Below, piece by piece: positions 11,157 to 21,928 of a stretch of 64,000 nucleotides of DNA (the stretch's first letter is position 1; every line of letters starts with the position of its first letter). The notes beneath the pieces are model-generated. The model ran no database searches, had not been told where the DNA came from, and saw only the letters and a list, made by a program, of their open reading frames with translations. The DNA is taken from assembly GCA_019775845.1 (NCBI GenBank), contig JADQAV010000026.1, forward strand, positions 1-64,000, read 5' to 3'. A program made the position numbers and the translations under genes. This stretch comes from Myrmaecium sp. VS I D KN 1 (taxonomy: Eukaryota; Ascomycota; Dothideomycetes; Valsariales; Valsariaceae).

Positions 11157-11567
11157 GGGAGGGTTTAGGGGTGGGTGGTGACTAGCAAAAAGTTCGTTGG
11201 GTCGTTGATGGGAGTTTTTTCTCTGTGTTGAGGACGGGCAAAGGGAAAGGGCAATGGTGTTTGGCGTCTTTGGATTAGCTTTTTTCTTGTTTTCTGCCTC
11301 CTTCGTTTCTTGGAAAATCATGATGTCCCTACCAAAAAAAAGAGAGGAAAGAGCAGAGGCGAGGGGAAGGTGAATGTGTTGTATTTCTTCGGAACGGTTC
11401 GCTTGGAAAGCGTCGTGTCTGACTGTTTATCTATCTGTCTGTCTACATGTCTGTCTGTCTATATATATGTACATATATGTATGTATCTATCTATGTATCG
11501 CTGTCACTTGATCACGCACATCATCCTTCACCCCTTCTTCCCCCTCCCCTTACCTCGCCTCCCCACC
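11157..11567. other. convergent 3' region with simple repeats
   Basis: The space between the converging ends of RPA135 and the homeobox gene. It contains T-rich stretches suited to 3' end formation and a block of TCTG, TATC and TATG repeats at 11427-11500. Confidence 0.6.
11427..11500. repeat. TCTG/TATC/TATG tetranucleotide repeat block
   Basis: Imperfect tetranucleotide repeats (TATC, TCTG, TACATG, TATATG) over about 70 bp in the convergent 3' region. Confidence 0.85.
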
Positions 11568-13780
11568 TCACCTCCTCCCCCCCACCACAGCGCCCCATCC
11601 AGCCTTATAGTAGCTCCGCCGGGTAGCAGCCTGGGCCCGACCGACCGCGGCGCTGCGGGTGCTCTCCACCATGGCCGTGGATATGACCGGCGCGGCGCTG
11701 GGAGGTGGCGGCGGCGGCGGCGGCGGTAGCGGCGGTGGTGCTGGAAGTTGTGGTGTTGGAGGAGGTGGTGCTGCTGCTGGTGCTGCTGCTGCTGCGATTA
11801 TTGATGTTGAAGGTTGGGGAGGAAGGAGCGGTGGCGGCGGCGACGGCGGTGGCGGTGGTAGTGAGACGCGAGGGGATGAGAAGGAGGAGGAGGACGGAGG
11901 GAGGGTGGTGGCTGTGATGGTGATAGGTTTCGGATCAGCATCGGACGGAAGGGCATGGTCATAGAGGCCATGCACGCGGCGACGATGAAAGAGCAGCTCG
12001 GTGACGGAGAGGAAGGAGGTGGCGGCGGGGCAGCAGGAGCAGACGTGCGATTCGACGGGCGCCGCATCCGCATTCGCACCCGCACCCGCCCCTCCGTCCG
12101 CTCCTCCCTCGACGATGGAGATGCCGCCGGGCTCGGAGGCGAGCCAGTAGGACATGTCGACCCCGCGGGCGAAGTGGGCGGCCAGGTGGCCGGCGCGGTG
12201 GGACCAGGAGGGGAGCGGGCCGGCGCCGCAGAGGCCGCAGGTGAAGGTCAGGCCGCCGTCCGGGCGGGGGACGGGCCGGTGCCAGGCGCGGATGGCGGGC
12301 GGGAGGCGGCCGCCGCCGTCGGTGCCGGTGTCGAGCCGGTGGACGATCCGGAGATGCTGGCGGAGCTTGTCTGGCCGGGTGAAGGTGCGGGCGGCTCGCG
12401 GTTGGGCCAGGCAGCCGGCGCATCGGTGGGCGAGGTCGAAGTGGTCGGCTGGTGGGTCGGGCTGGTCGCAGAAGGCGCAGTGGTAGCGGGCGGCGGCGGC
12501 GGCGGCGGCGGCTGCGCTCGTGGGCGCGGGCGCGTACGGGACGTCGTCCGGCATGCAGATCCATTCGGTCTGCGGGAAGTGGACGGATTCCTCGTGGCGC
12601 CGCCAGTCGTACTTGTGGGCGAAGTCCCGGGGGCAGAAGGTGCACTGGTACGGCTTGGTGGGACTGGAAGGCTTGCGGACGATCGACGCCGCCGCTGCCT
12701 TCGCCTGGCCAGCGGCGGCTGTAGATGGCGCTCGACGGCCCCGTCGCCGTCCCCGGCTCTGAGCCGAGTCGACGGAGGTGTGGGAGGAGCCCGAGTTGGA
12801 GCTGGTCGCCGTGTCGGACATGGCGTCGGGCTGCTTCGCGCGGCGGAAGTGCCGGCGGATGCCGCTCTTCGGGCGGGTGGATGGGCGGTTGAAGGAGGCC
12901 AGGGCACGGCGGAGGGCCTCCTCGGGGATCCCTTCGTCTTCCGGCGAGCTCGATAGATACCGCTCCAGCGGGCCTTGCTGCTCGGGCGCTGCCGCCGCCG
13001 CATCGTCTTCCCGGATGGATGTTAAAGGCTGCGGTTCTGGTTGAGGCTGTGGTTGTGCTGTCGTAGAAGCGGACGACGCGGTCGAACGACGGTGAAGCTG
13101 TCGCGCCCTGGCATTCGCGAAGAACGTCCGCACTTGACGCAGCGTCAGGCCCGTCCGGCCGGCCAGCTCTTCCGCCTCGCTCGTCCCGACGTACGGATCC
13201 TCGGCGTGCTCCCGGAACCAGGCGAGCAGGATCTGCCGCGCCTCGCGGGCGATCCGCGTCCGTCCAGTGCGGTGTCGGACGGGAGGAGCATCCGGGAGGC
13301 CGGCGGCGGAGACGTCCTGACTCGGCGGGTGCTGCTCCGCGCCAGTTCCGAGCGATGCTAGATCTTGGTGAGGGACGTCGACAGTGAGCAGAGAAGGATC
13401 GTAAAGGAGATCCGCGCCCGGGAGTCCGCTCTGGGGCGCGAACTCGACTCCGACCGACTGCCCCGTCGCCTCTGGGATGAGAGGATCTGGGAAGATGAGG
13501 GACCTTTTCACATCGACGTCAGCTTCATTCACATCCTTCCATCGATGGACCCGACTGACCGTGAACTCTCAAGCCCCATAACAACATCCTCCCCTTCCAA
13601 CCAAGACCGCCAAACCTCATCCCATCCCTCTCCATCCCAGAACCCCTCCATCCACCCGCCATTTTCATTCTCCCCATTACCCACGCCAGCCCCATCATCC
13701 CAATCCATCATCGTGATCTCCGTCTCAGGGACGAAAAGCGAATGTTGCTGCTGCTGGGGAACCAAAGCCGGAGCCATCAC
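11568..13780 (-). CDS. KN-type homeobox plus C2H2 zinc-finger transcription factor (5' exon structure unresolved)
   Basis: One long frame ends at 11568 and is open from about 13570. It carries, in order, a TALE/KN homeobox (AREARQILLAWFREHAEDPY ... LRQVRTFFANARARQLHRR), a basic/Ser linker and a classical C2H2 finger (YQCTFCPRDFAHKYDWRRHE ... H). Three more finger-like Cys/His units follow (YHCAFCDQ..., FTCGLCGAG..., HVCSCCPAA...). A low-complexity tail of poly-Pro and poly-Ala comes last. The homeobox Trp/Phe/Asn core (FFANAR) is present. A second frame at 13529-13780 encodes an acidic, Trp-rich segment starting MMAPALVPQQQQ. It resembles the N-terminal activation region common in this family, but no standard intron joined the two frames cleanly, so the start is uncertain. 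The fusion is a known fungal architecture of unknown targets. It faces RPA135. Confidence 0.72.
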
Positions 13781-15139
13781 AATCGTGTACCGTAGCCTCG
13801 CGCCTCACCACCGCAAAGTCCAATGTCCCACTTCCTTCTTGCGATATCCCGTCAGCGTCATACATCATCCATCAGGGAGAAAATAAAAGAAGAAGGATTA
13901 TTCAAGATCAATATAAAGGAGGGACCCTCCCACCCGAGCCACCGCATCCCCACGATACGAGAAGGACTACCAACTTAGATACAGTAGGTAGAAACCCCCG
14001 CCAAGTCTTCCGCCCTGTTCATCATCAACCGAAAAGCACCGACCTCCCCTCCTTTTCTATACCGATCGAGGTACCTGACCTGCCCAGCCGCCCACCCGCA
14101 GCATCATTGCACATCTTCTCTATTACTCTCTATTCTCTTCTATCATGGATAGGATATCAGCTTCAAGACCATCATCCACGCCGCATCAACCGCCTCCTTA
14201 AACAGGTGTGCACTCATCACAGCGAGGGATAGAGAAAGAAGAGGGAACAGGAAGATATCCAATTTTGCTATCTCACATGTGCATACAAGAAGGGGGGAGG
14301 CGAAAGGAAGAGGAAAAGGAAGCAGCATCGCCGACCCACCCAAAGTTCCCAAGCGATGCAGGTACATACGTACAGTTCAGTCATACTACTATACGCTAGG
14401 TAAACACATCGACACCCCCCTCCCCTCCCTCAACCAACGAGCAAATTGTCTCCAAGAAAGATGAGAGGCGGGGGCGGGACTGCGCACCAAGAAGTTCAAG
14501 GCGAAGCGATCAAAATAAAGGGAACCGCCAACGCACGTTTCTTTCCAAAAGCTAAGGTGAGAGAGAATAGAAAAAGGAACAATATTCCAAAAAGAAGAAA
14601 AAGAAAGAGAAAGAGAATGGCGCAAGGGGGCACCAAAAAAAGAAAGGTAAGCAAGAAGAAAAAGAAAAGGCAACCAAAACACTGCCTTAAAGAGGCGAAG
14701 AAAGAAGAAAAAAGCACAACGACGCAAAAGGCTTCATCTTGAGATGACCCTGATATGATGTCCGCAATTTCGTTGGTCTCGTGCACTTTGCTCTTCGTTC
14801 ACAGTGTAAGAGATAAAGATAGAGATGAGAGGGAGTGATAGAAAGCGATTGATATGAAACTGGTAGTAAAGCCAAAAAGAAAAGAACAAAGTCATAGAAG
14901 GATAAGAGAAAAAACGAGCGGATTCGTAAACAAGGTGAGAGAATAACCAAGAGAGATTCCCCCCTTCCAAACAAAAAGGGAAAAAAGTCCGCCAGAACGC
15001 ACACGACGCCGCCTCCGTTGGAACCGTAGCCGTTGGGTAAACTGAATGGTGATAGACGAGAAGAGATAAGTCAGAGAGCTGCGAGGCCAGATAAAGAGAC
15101 CCTCAGAAGTAACCAAGGACCAAAACCGTGTTGCTTCCG
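13781..15139. other. intergenic, no gene seen
   Basis: Upstream of the homeobox gene and downstream of the coiled-coil gene. The 14500-14980 part is purine-rich (long A/G runs on the plus strand), giving spurious Lys/Arg or Phe/Leu-rich frames. No coding signal was recognised. Confidence 0.55.
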
Positions 15140-17165
15140 CTATTGCGTCTCGCTGACGCCGCTGAGCCTCCGGTCGAAGGTGCCAGACATGGGCGGCGAC
15201 GGCGCGGAAGAGCCCTTGTTAAACCAACCCAGCCAACTGGCCCGGTTCGCCTGCTTCTGCTGCTTCTGCGCCTGCTCGTCGGCCTCGGCCGTTTCTTGCA
15301 CCAACCGCAAGGGGCGCATCTTGTTCCCGGCCATCACGTTGCCGCTGCCGCTGTTGCGGTCTTGGCTGCTCGTCGTGCTGCGCGGGGGCGAAGGGGTGTC
15401 GATGTTGGGAGGCGCGCCATCGGCGGCGCTGATGGCCTCGACGGGACCGCCCTGGCGACCCTCGTCGATGCTGGCACGAGGAGCGCTTGAAGCGCCGGAG
15501 GGAACCCGAGAGCTGGCGGTGCCAGTGTTGACGGGAAGTCCAAAGATGGACGTGCGAGGGGATGCCATGCCAGGCGAAGTCGGGTTCGAGACGGGAACCG
15601 GCGCGCGGTACATGTTGCTGACCACAGTGGCTGCAGATGACCACTCGGAGGTGCTGCGGCGGTGGGTGTAGCTGCCGCTGCCAATGCGTTGCGATCCAGC
15701 GCGACCGAGAGGGATGCTTGGCGCAGTTGCAGGATCCGTGGTGATGCCCTCTAAGTTGGGCGACGGTCTTGGAGGTGGCGCCATGCTCATCGGTCGCGGG
15801 CGGTTCCGGGTTCCAGTGATCGACTTCGTACGTTGCACGAAGGATGGTCCTTGGCCATCCTTTGGTGGCGGAGGCGGGAGATCTTTGTCTGTGTTAGGCT
15901 TCTTCGTAGAATCCTCATTGTCCTTATCCAAAATGGTCTCGAACCCCTGATGTTGAAGCAGTCGCTCGATGATCTTGTTGATGTAGAGCGTCAATGCCTT
16001 GTTCTGCTCCTTGAGGTGGTTGATTTCGGACTCGAGCTTGCGGACTTCCGCAGCGTCGCTCTCTTCGAAAGATTGGAGTTCGTCAGCAAGACTGGTGCTC
16101 CTGGCACGAGTATGTTCCCGCTCCTCCGGGCTTGGAGTTGCCGCCCGGAGGAAGTCCCCTCTTGCGAAGTCGCCATTGAGAGTCTTCTCACCAAGGAGGA
16201 GTTGGTAGCTTTCATTATCTTCCATGAGACGCGCATTGGTCATGCGCGTCTGCAGCAGCTCCTTCTCGAGCTCCTGAAGCCGCCCGCCGCCAGCGTTCTC
16301 CATCTCGATGGACTTGATCTGAGCCTCGGCAAGCTCCAGCCGCAAGGACTCAATGACCTTGTCCTTCTGAAGAAGCAGCTTCGAGTTGTTTCTGGAGTTG
16401 CTACGCTGAATGGTCGCCGGGGGAGCGAACTGCCCGTTGTCGAAACTGGGGTTGGAGTTGCTTCGGGAGCTGTTACGGAAGCCCGCTGTAGAAGGTTAGC
16501 AAGGCCGATTAGATTGAACTGGGGTGGATGAGGGACGTACGCGATAGACTCTCTTCTTCCTCCCCATTCTGACGCGCATCCCTTTGGGCCAGGTTGTCTT
16601 TGAGTCGTTGGATGGTCTCGTGCAGCTCATCTTCGCGGGCCTGTGCCTCCTCTTTGTCCTTCATGGTGGCAGCCCGCTCCGCCTCGTAGATGTTCTCGAG
16701 CTCGCGGTGCAGGCGAACCGCCTCCCGTTTCTCATTCTGAAGCACCTCGACCCTCTCCTCTTCCTCGTGCACGCGCTCCTCCAGCTTCGCCTGTTCCTTG
16801 TGCGCCTCGTCAAGGCGAGAGTGGAGCACCTCGATCTGTTTCTGGTACTCCTCGGATGCCGTCTCCGCCTTCTGGAGGCGGTCCTTGAGCTCTTGGATCA
16901 AGGCAGCCATCTCCGCTCGGTTGTCCTCTTCGGCGGCGTCCTGCTGTTGAGTAGTACTGTTGCTCAGATTCGATCCAGCACCTGGCCTTTTGACAGCCGC
17001 CCGCGCTGATACCGGTGTACCGTTTGACCCGCCCCGTGTTGACCGTGTCCTGTTGACGCCGTTTGTCGTGGTGGCGCCGGCTCGTGGTGAAGCGCGGCCG
17101 GCAGGGGAAGACGGTGTGTTACGTCCCGAACCAGTCGCGGGTGGTTTCTTCGTCGCTGCGGACAT
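15140..17165 (-). CDS. long coiled-coil protein, function unknown
   Basis: Two exons, 16541-17165 and 15140-16485 (intron GTACGT...CTAACCTTCTACAG), give 656 residues from the ATG at 17165. The first ~85 residues are Ser/Thr/Pro/Gly-rich and basic. Residues ~85-205 form a strong heptad coiled coil (DRLQKAETASEEYQKQIEVL, LEERVHEEEERVEVLQNEKR). After a disordered patch with RSNS repeats a second coiled coil (residues ~250-390) ends in ALTLYINKIIERLLQ. The remaining ~270 residues are disordered, with PPPPPKDG and several SP/TP sites, and finish with WLGWFNKGSSAPSPP. Proteins like this are annotated in related fungi as M-protein-repeat proteins, a name from composition only. A cytoskeletal or septal scaffold is plausible but not shown. 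Confidence 0.82.
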
Positions 17166-18389
17166 GGTGATAGCGGTACGGTTGTGAAGCTTCGTGGGTG
17201 AGGGTGAAGATGCCGACCAGGCCACGGAGCGACGAGCAAGTGCAGTGTCGTCGTTACTGTACCAGCGAGGTCCAGAGCGGGTACTAAGAATAGTCGAGGC
17301 GCTGTTGGCAATCAGCGTCGATGTGAGAGGCGGTGTCCTCCCCCTTACTAACCAATTATTGTGGGCTGTGGCGTTCGACGAGGAGCGTCAACGGGACCTG
17401 GATGGTAAGAATGTTGGAGGGGAGCGAGCGGCGACTCTGGAGACGGTTGATATGGGAAGGGTCACCGCCGAAACGAAAGGGACCCGGGTGGACTGCATTA
17501 ACCCGCTTGGATGTTTCATGCAGACAACGCATCATTTTCTGGAGGCGACGCCGGGGGGGATGATGCCCTCTCTCCTTTTCGGGCTTCGTCTCGTGGTTGC
17601 CAAGGAGAAATCGAACGAACCCTCGAGCCTTACGTTTCTTTACCTGATTGACCCTTGCCGTGGACATCTTCAAAGTTCATTACCTAACGGTACTGGTCGA
17701 AGTAAAGACGTTCATATTGCACAATGTACAGTCGATTATACCCAATTACTTCAAAACTCTCGACTGTTGCAGATGGTATCGAGGCATAAGGTCACCTAGC
17801 GGTACCGTAGTATCTCAACACTTATGGGTCTCACCGTTACAGAGTCATGGAAAAGGACTCGGAGTGGTGAATCGGCATTATAGTACCTACATTTAGTACA
17901 GCAATCAGTACATATAATACGACATTGCACCATCCATAAGGTACACCCCTTATTTTACAGGAAGGATGGGTCTTGAACCGCTGCACCTATCGTTGCCCGA
18001 GGGGGGTCTCTCAGGGTCCAAACAGTCCCATTCCATCCCATCCCGGCCCAGTCCCGGGGCCCGGGGGTCGCCGTTCACTAACGACCATGAACCATCCGAG
18101 CTTTACAATGTGTGTGTGCCCATCACCATGGAGAAAGGGGGGAAGACGAACTTACGCATTGGCCTTTCGGAGAAGCCCTTCCGCCCCTTTTTCTCCAATC
18201 TCCAAACGAAAAAGATTGCGGGAGCTGTTAATGTGAGGGGAAGATATCCTTCAAGATCCTCTCTTATCCATGGACGTCCACAAAGCAGCAGCAGCACAAA
18301 AGGAAAACATCGAATAACGAGTCTCGGATGGATTGTTCAGTACCCACCAGCATCATAGATTCTCGTCCAGTTCTCTCCCCACCGTGACC

Positions 18390-18409
18390 CTCTCTCTCTC
18401 TCTCTCTCT
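18390..18409. repeat. (TC)n microsatellite
   Basis: Ten TC units without interruption in the intergenic tract between the coiled-coil gene and isu1. Confidence 0.9.
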
Positions 18410-19001
18410 TCTGCAGAGGTTCCGAATTCCGGGAGCGATTCTGCCTGCGGTGAGCAATACAGGCAATTGGTTGGTTGCCTAGCCTCGTGCGTGGTCCTGT
18501 TCCACGGTACTTGTACCGAACACATATACTATCCCGTGCACCTCGGCACGCGCTGTCTATGATGAGATAGAAGTAATCAAGCGTTCACTGGAAATGTACT
18601 GGAAGGAATGTGATTTGTCCAGGCGTGGGTCCGAGATATGTAGGTTATTTCATAGCGGGACTCCATGTTGTCTCTTGAATGAAGTCCAACCCCGATCCCC
18701 ATGCCCTCTCCCACCGAGAACCTCCATTCATATCAGACTCAAATCTTGGGGTCATTTAACTACCTACTAGTAACGGCCGTTCCTTTGCGGGGTAAATCAG
18801 TATCAATATGTACCTACAGTACCCAACTTACCTTCAGCTATTTGAAACTTGACCGACCACCCTGTATACCATACCATACGGAATACCAAAGTGTTCCGTT
18901 TCAACATCCCCTTCACCACGCACGCCTGCAGTCCAACCATCTATCCTAGCATCCACCCATCCACTCATCCAAAGCCCTTCTCTCTTCTTCATATCCCGTT
19001 G

Positions 19002-19030
19002 AAAAAAAAAAAAAAAAAAAAAAAAAAAAA
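19002..19030. repeat. poly-A tract, 29 nt
   Basis: An uninterrupted run of 29 A on the plus strand. No direct repeat or retrotransposon body flanks it, so it is treated as a simple homopolymer. Confidence 0.9.
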
Positions 19031-19140
19031 CACAAAAAGACGCCTAGGCAATCGCGAACCCAACCTCCCAACCAAACTCAACCAATGACGGCAACCACAA
19101 AATCCCACCCGAAAGATCATGGCGTGACACTTGCCAGAGA

Positions 19141-19158
19141 TCTCTCTCTCTCTCTCTC
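19141..19158. repeat. (TC)n microsatellite
   Basis: Nine TC units, about 110 bp from the poly-A run. Confidence 0.85.
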
Positions 19159-19795
19159 CATCCTTTCCTCCGAACGTAATCCCATCCAATGATATAACCG
19201 GTTAAAACTACGACTTGCCAAAAAATCCCCTTCCCGATTCCGAAAACCTACATATATCTTTTTATCAAGTCGATTGAAAAAACAAGCGCTGACATTCTCG
19301 ATCAACCCAACAACTTCCTCCCTCCCCCTCCTCCCTTTCCCAAAATCCTACTTTCTCCTTTCGTCCATCCCATCGCCAAATGCAACGCAAAAGCCAACGA
19401 AAGGCCCTTTCCCGCGGGAAAGGACCCGGAGACACGATGAAGCAGACAAAAAAGGGTTCAATTTACTCATTTCGTTCTGCTAGCGTCTCGTAGGAGAGAA
19501 AGAAAGGAGAAAGTATATACAGAGTCAACGTCCAAAAAGAAAAAAACCGGATCATGGACCCAAACTCCGCTGGTACAAATGTGGGGTTGTACACATCAAC
19601 GAACGAGCGAGGTTGATGGGAGGGTAGCCCTCCACACACCAAAAAACAGAGAAAAAACGACATGACATGCCGTGTCAGGCCAGGCCAGGCCACACCGCGT
19701 AAGTGCACGAAGCCACAAGGTATCAACGCCCCCTTATCAATTTTCAACTCCTCAAGCCCTTCGTCAACTCCTATACATCATTCTCAACGTTCCAT

Positions 19796-20577
19796 TCAAG
19801 CAGCCTGGGCCTGGGCACCTCCCTTGTTGTCGACCTCCACCTCGACCTTCGGCAACGGTGCGCTGGTGCCGCCGAGGTCCGTCTTCCGGGCCTTGGGGTT
19901 CTTGGTGTAGTAGTTGGAGATGGCGGACTTGATGGCGTCCTCAGCAAGCATCGAGCAGTGGACTGGGATCGATCACATCGTCAGCACTCTTCATTCCTGG
20001 TTCTTCCACAATTGTTGGACAAAAGACTCACGTTTGACAGGCGGCAGGCACAGCTCCTTGGCGATCTCAGTGTTCCGGATCTTCGCAGCCTCCTCCAGGG
20101 TCATGCCGCGCACCAACTCGGTCAGGTAGCTTGAGCTGGCGATGGCGGAGCCGCAGCCGAAAGTCTTGAACTTGACGTCGCTGATTCGGTTGTCCTTGGG
20201 GTCGACACGGATCTGGAGCTTCATCACATCGCCGCATGCCGGCGCGCCGACGAGACCGGTACCGACGTCATTGTCGTTCTTCGCCATCGAACCGACATTG
20301 CGGGGGTTGCTGTAATGATCGAGGACTGGAAAAGAGCGTTAGTGACTGCGTCTTGAGCTCTCGGCATCAAAACAAGAATGGCATCGTCGTCTGAGAGGCC
20401 ATCCCGATGTACAGGTGGGTGATGGATCGACGACTCACCCTTCTCGTGGTAGCTGCGCCTCGCGTTGACGACCGCCGGGATCGCTGTTCGTACAGGGGAG
20501 ACGATGTGAGGGCGGGTGGCGGTGGTGAGGAGCCTGCTGGCTTGAGCCGGTGCGGCCGCGGCGACTCTTCTAAACAT
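19796..20577 (-). CDS. ISU1: mitochondrial iron-sulfur cluster scaffold Isu1
   Basis: Three exons, 20439-20577, 20032-20325 and 19796-19962, give 199 residues. The first ~40 residues are Arg/Ala-rich without acids (MFRRVAAAAPAQASRLLTTA), a mitochondrial presequence, followed by the mature start YHEKVLDHYSNPRNVGS. The three cluster-ligand cysteines are in place: Cys77 (GAPACGDV), Cys104 (FGCGSAIASSS) and Cys147 (KLHCSMLAEDA). Also present are the adjacent Asp79 and the LPPVK chaperone-binding motif at 140-144 that the Hsp70 Ssq1/Hsc20 system recognises. Isu1 receives sulfur from the Nfs1 desulfurase and builds [2Fe-2S] clusters in the matrix. The Ala/Gln-rich C-terminal tail (after TDLGGTSAP) is longer than in bacterial IscU. 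All three exons splice with phase-1 junctions that keep frame. Confidence 0.96.
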
Positions 20578-21928
20578 GGTGACGGGTATGTGCGTGTGCG
20601 CGGTCGGTAGGACGTGCGTGAGATGACGAGGGTGATTCAGGTGATGCGAGCGTCGTAGATGGGATGTGGTTGTGGTGGATAGTGGTAGGTAGGTGGATGG
20701 TTGTGGACTCAAAGAAGTGAGGTCGGGGAAAGGTCAGATCGAAAAGCGATTTAACATCATCCACGCTCCAGCCCGCCCCGGAAGAATCCCCTCGCCATCG
20801 GCCGAAGCTAGTCGAGCTCCGGGCCGGGGTGCGTCATTTCCCTCGCTAAACGTGGAAGCCCTCCCTTGCTGCAACCAATCAGAACGTCGCCCATCCTCCT
20901 TATCTGATCCCCTACAACGATGCTGAGTGATCAGCGTGCGGGTGAAATCCAAAGGATATAAACGTACTATGGTAGTCAAACGCTTTGAATTTATATACAA
21001 GTATAGGCACCGAGGATTTCATTGTACAAGATGAAATGGAACTCACGCACATTCTCTTACCTACCCTAGGCACAGGCCTAATCTCCCGATCTCGGACCGG
21101 AGTTTACACATGTTTTCTTCCTTTCCGGAGCAGAGAGGGGAAAGTGGGGGGTTTTTTCTGCAGAACGTTGAATACTACTCCACTCCGCAGCACGTACAGG
21201 GTCCGTCGTGGAATTGAAATATGTCAGATACATAGTAGTTATCCACATAAAACATAATTATATCGTTGAACACACATGATCTTGAACCTCTGTCCTGTCC
21301 TGTTCAAGGGATCTTAAACATCATCCGGTATGACTGACGACCAGTGATGAAAGGACATGGGAAAGATGAAAAAAATACGAGCAAGACCTCATCGAAGATA
21401 AGCGAAGGAGAACATCCGAGCGTGTAGGCAGCAAAAGAAAAGATAAAAAATAGAAGAACAAAAGGCTAAGCTGTGGAAAAACGAAAAGAAAAAGCGACGT
21501 AGGGAGAGCCGGGAGGTTGCCTCAGAGAAGATCCAACCTCATCCTACTAACCACAAGATATCAGAACGGGAAAGAGGGGGAGAAGGTTGCTATGAAGCAT
21601 GTGCATATTGTACGTGTATATGCAACCACACTATCCGATTGCAGCAGACGTGGTAGTAGTTAGGAGCTCGTAACTCGTAGCTCGTAGCTCTAAGTAAGGC
21701 TCCATGTATGGATGTGAACCACACCTACCCCCCCTGTCCAAACAGCCTGATAGCTCCCATATTCCCTCTCATTCGTTCCCGATAAATTCCCGCTCGTAGA
21801 CAACAGAAAATCGTGAACACATCATCCATCCACCCTTTTCAAGCGCCGATGCTCATGCAAAACCGAAGCCTAAGGGGTTGAAGATCTATCCTTATCCTTC
21901 CATCCTCCCCCCTCTCCCTCTTCCCGCT
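20578..21928. other. intergenic between isu1 and ubp14
   Basis: The isu1 promoter side and the ubp14 3' flank. It includes four near-copies of GCTCGTA at 21664-21691 and A/G-rich sequence at 21360-21500. No gene was recognised. Confidence 0.55.
21664..21691. repeat. GCTCGTA short tandem repeat
   Basis: Four adjacent near-copies of a 7-mer (GCTCGTA, ACTCGTA, GCTCGTA, GCTCTAA). Confidence 0.75.

Larger units (their letters stand above)
17166..19795. other. 2.6 kb intergenic tract with simple repeats
   Basis: No gene could be supported. The tract holds two (CT)n runs, a 29-nt poly-A run and a GC-rich patch at 18000-18075 made of TCCCATCCC-like units. Sequence near 19100-19795 is the likely 3' flank of isu1. 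A short frame at 17966-18358 shows no domain. Confidence 0.55.

Noticed and set aside
11955-12956. 333-codon plus-strand frame
   Set aside because: Antisense to the homeobox/C2H2 gene; Gly/Ala/Arg-rich shadow caused by GC bias.
19002-19030. Poly-A run as the tail of a retroposed copy
   Set aside because: No coding or SINE-like body upstream and no target-site duplication was seen.
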